This document shows positions 14,046 to 15,650 of a stretch of DNA of 15,650 nucleotides, in pieces. Within the stretch, counting starts at the first letter, position 1. Each line of letters starts with the position of its first letter. Made by a program: the position numbers and the translations under genes. The notes beneath the pieces are model-generated. The model saw only the letters and a list, made by a program, of their open reading frames with translations, ran no database searches and was not told the origin of the DNA. Source of the stretch: Pseudomonadota bacterium (lineage in GTDB: Bacteria; Pseudomonadota; Gammaproteobacteria; Burkholderiales; Ferrovaceae); the NCBI GenBank assembly GCA_021828745.1, contig JAJZDE010000022.1:1-15650 (forward strand), read 5' to 3'.

Positions 14046-15650
14046 ATGAAAAATAATGGCCCTGTGACACAACGGGAGATCGATTACTCCGATTCTTATG
14101 TGTTCGTTACCCGTACGGATCTCAAGGGGATCATCACTGAGGCCAATGATGCTTTCGTGGAAATCTCCGGTTTCACCCGTGCCGAACTGGTCGGCACCAG
14201 TCATAATCTGGTGCGTCATCCGGATATGCCGCGCTGGGCTTTCGAGGATTTGTGGAAGACGATCAAGGCCGGTTATCCATGGCGAGGCATCGTCAAGAAC
14301 CGGGCCAGGAGTGGCGACCATTACTGGGTACGAGCCACCGTGTCTCCGGTTTTCCGTCAGGGGCAGGTGGTGGGTTACCTGTCCCTGCGCCGCAAGCCCT
14401 CACGGGACGAAGTGAGCGCGGCCGAGGCCCTGTATCGCCAGCATCCCGTGCATCCTCCGGCACAGAGGTTTTCTTTGCGATGCTGGTTTGCCAGGCTCCC
14501 CATCCGCATCAAGATGCAAGTGGCCGTTCAGCCGGTTCTCTTCATATTGCTGACAACGGCCAGCGTGGTAGCCTATCAGCGACTGCGTCAGGCCATCTTC
14601 GACGATGCGGTCGGAAAGGGACATGGAGTGGCGATGCAGGTCATCGACAGCGCCAATATGCTGATGGTCACGGGCGCCATTACCGACCCGCATAATCGTC
14701 AATTAATGATCAAAAAGATCATCGAAGGACAGCAACTCACGGCCCTGCGACTGGTGCGCACGCCCCAGGTGGTGAACCAGTTCGGTCCGGGGTTGCCGGA
14801 AGAACACCTGGATGACCCGTTGGTCAAGCAGACGATCGAAAATTCCGTCAAGGCGGGCAAATCATTGCCTCTTGCATCCGTCAGTTGGGTAGATGGGCAT
14901 CCTCTGATGCGCGTCATTACCCCTTATATCGAAAGTCACAATTTTCATGAAACGGATTGTCTGAATTGCCATGTTGTCGAAGTCGGTTCGTCTAACGGGG
15001 CCTCTGACCTGACCATCGACCTGTCGGAAAACTTTCACCGGTTGTATTTGATCACTTTCATGATGGTGATGACCCAACTGGTGTTGCAAATCTTGCTCTT
15101 CTTCATCTTTGGTTGGGTTGCCCGGCGGTTTGTGTCGGCTCCTCTGAATGAGGTTTCCACCCACCTGGAAGAAATCGTGGATGGTGATTTCAGTCGTATG
15201 GTCGATATTTCGGGAAGGGACGAGACAGGCCGGTTACTTTGCGAAATTCAGTCCACCAAAGTATTGATGGGGGCAGTGATCGATCAGATCAGCGCAACGG
15301 CCCGCAACATCAGTGGGAGTACACGCCAGATGAATCAGGCCGTACGGGTGGCCTCGGAGGTGTCTACCCGGCAGTCGGAGGCGGCACAGGCGGCGGCGGC
15401 CAGCGTGGAGGAGATGTCCACCAGTATCGACGCCACGGCGGACAATGCGCGCATGGTGGAGAAACTTTCGGCAGGGTCCCTGTCCGGGGCCAAGGATATC
15501 GTGGTGCAAGTGGTAGACAACATGGAGGCCATCAGCCATGAGGTGTTACAGGCTTCCGAATCGGTGCGCCAGTTGGGCGCACGCGCGGGACAGATTACCG
15601 AGTTGGTGAATGCCATCAAGGAAATTGCGGACCAGACCAACCTGTTGGCG
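14046..15650 (+). CDS. Aer-like methyl-accepting chemotaxis protein with FAD-PAS and periplasmic c-haem domain (3'-partial)
   Basis: The reading frame (535 codons visible) runs off the right edge. Residues 15-120 are an Aer-type PAS domain with the residues known for FAD binding in E. coli Aer at the same numbers: N34, R57, H58, D60 and W79. TM1 is about 160-178. A periplasmic domain of about 150 residues follows and ends with DCLNCHVV: a CXXCH haem site (C305, C308, H309), the arrangement of DUF3365-like c-haem sensors. TM2 is about 333-359, then a HAMP linker and the start of the methyl-accepting signalling domain, reaching the KEIADQTNLLA segment. AAGGA (14034-14038) sits seven bases before ATG 14046. 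It would report redox or oxygen state to CheA/CheW. The pairing of two redox cofactors on the two sides of the membrane is unusual. Confidence 0.9.
   Translation, partial: MKNNGPVTQREIDYSDSYVFVTRTDLKGIITEANDAFVEISGFTRAELVGTSHNLVRHPDMPRWAFEDLWKTIKAGYPWRGIVKNRARSGDHYWVRATVSPVFRQGQVVGYLSLRRKPSRDEVSAAEALYRQHPVHPPAQRFSLRCWFARLPIRIKMQVAVQPVLFILLTTASVVAYQRLRQAIFDDAVGKGHGVAMQVIDSANMLMVTGAITDPHNRQLMIKKIIEGQQLTALRLVRTPQVVNQFGPGLPEEHLDDPLVKQTIENSVKAGKSLPLASVSWVDGHPLMRVITPYIESHNFHETDCLNCHVVEVGSSNGASDLTIDLSENFHRLYLITFMMVMTQLVLQILLFFIFGWVARRFVSAPLNEVSTHLEEIVDGDFSRMVDISGRDETGRLLCEIQSTKVLMGAVIDQISATARNISGSTRQMNQAVRVASEVSTRQSEAAQAAAASVEEMSTSIDATADNARMVEKLSAGSLSGAKDIVVQVVDNMEAISHEVLQASESVRQLGARAGQITELVNAIKEIADQTNLLA

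Overview
The window looks like a chromosomal segment of a free-living Gram-negative proteobacterium. A betaproteobacterial or gammaproteobacterial respiratory or chemolithotrophic lineage fits best, but this is inferred from gene content only: a cytochrome c4-type dihaem protein, a Glk-type glucokinase, an Aer-like chemoreceptor with a sigma-28 promoter, a DUF2934/Hsp20 operon and moderately high GC. No tRNA, rRNA or CRISPR array was seen.

Layout. The left edge (1-628) is the 3' part of a cytochrome c4-like gene, closed by a clear terminator (677-704). A large accessory island follows (about 780-11100). Its first element is a tightly coupled two-gene operon (825-6160): a DUF4143-type AAA+ ATPase and a roughly 1358-residue NACHT-like NTPase ending in a PD-(D/E)xK nuclease domain. 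A 36-bp near-perfect palindrome sits on the start codon of the first gene. Next come minus-strand toxin-antitoxin and debris elements: vapBC (6324-6997), a possible insertion-sequence remnant (7079-7282), a decayed second copy of the large gene's 3' end (7306-7490), a retropepsin-like (clan AA) aspartic protease (7540-7953) and an MNT-type nucleotidyltransferase gene broken by a stop codon (8103-8411). The island ends with a second translationally coupled plus-strand pair: an AlbA_2/GHKL ATPase and a ParA-like ATPase with no ParB (8848-11093).

The right part returns to ordinary chromosomal genes. These are a DUF2934 gene and an hsp20 gene on the minus strand (hsp20 carries both a nonsense codon and a frameshift), glucokinase (12095-13078), a convergent uracil-DNA-glycosylase-superfamily gene overlapping its 3' end by 43 bp, and the first 535 codons of a methyl-accepting chemotaxis protein (14046 to the window end). 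This receptor combines an Aer-type FAD-PAS domain with a periplasmic domain carrying a c-type haem motif.

Interpretation. The strongest candidates for undescribed systems are the DUF4143 + NACHT-nuclease operon, where both proteins end in nuclease-like folds and the first may be autoregulated through the palindrome, and the AlbA_2/GHKL + ParA pair. Both have the architecture expected of conflict or anti-phage systems, and they sit among toxin-antitoxin genes, duplications and pseudogenes, as expected of a defence-type island. That role is an inference from domains and context; nothing in the sequence proves it.
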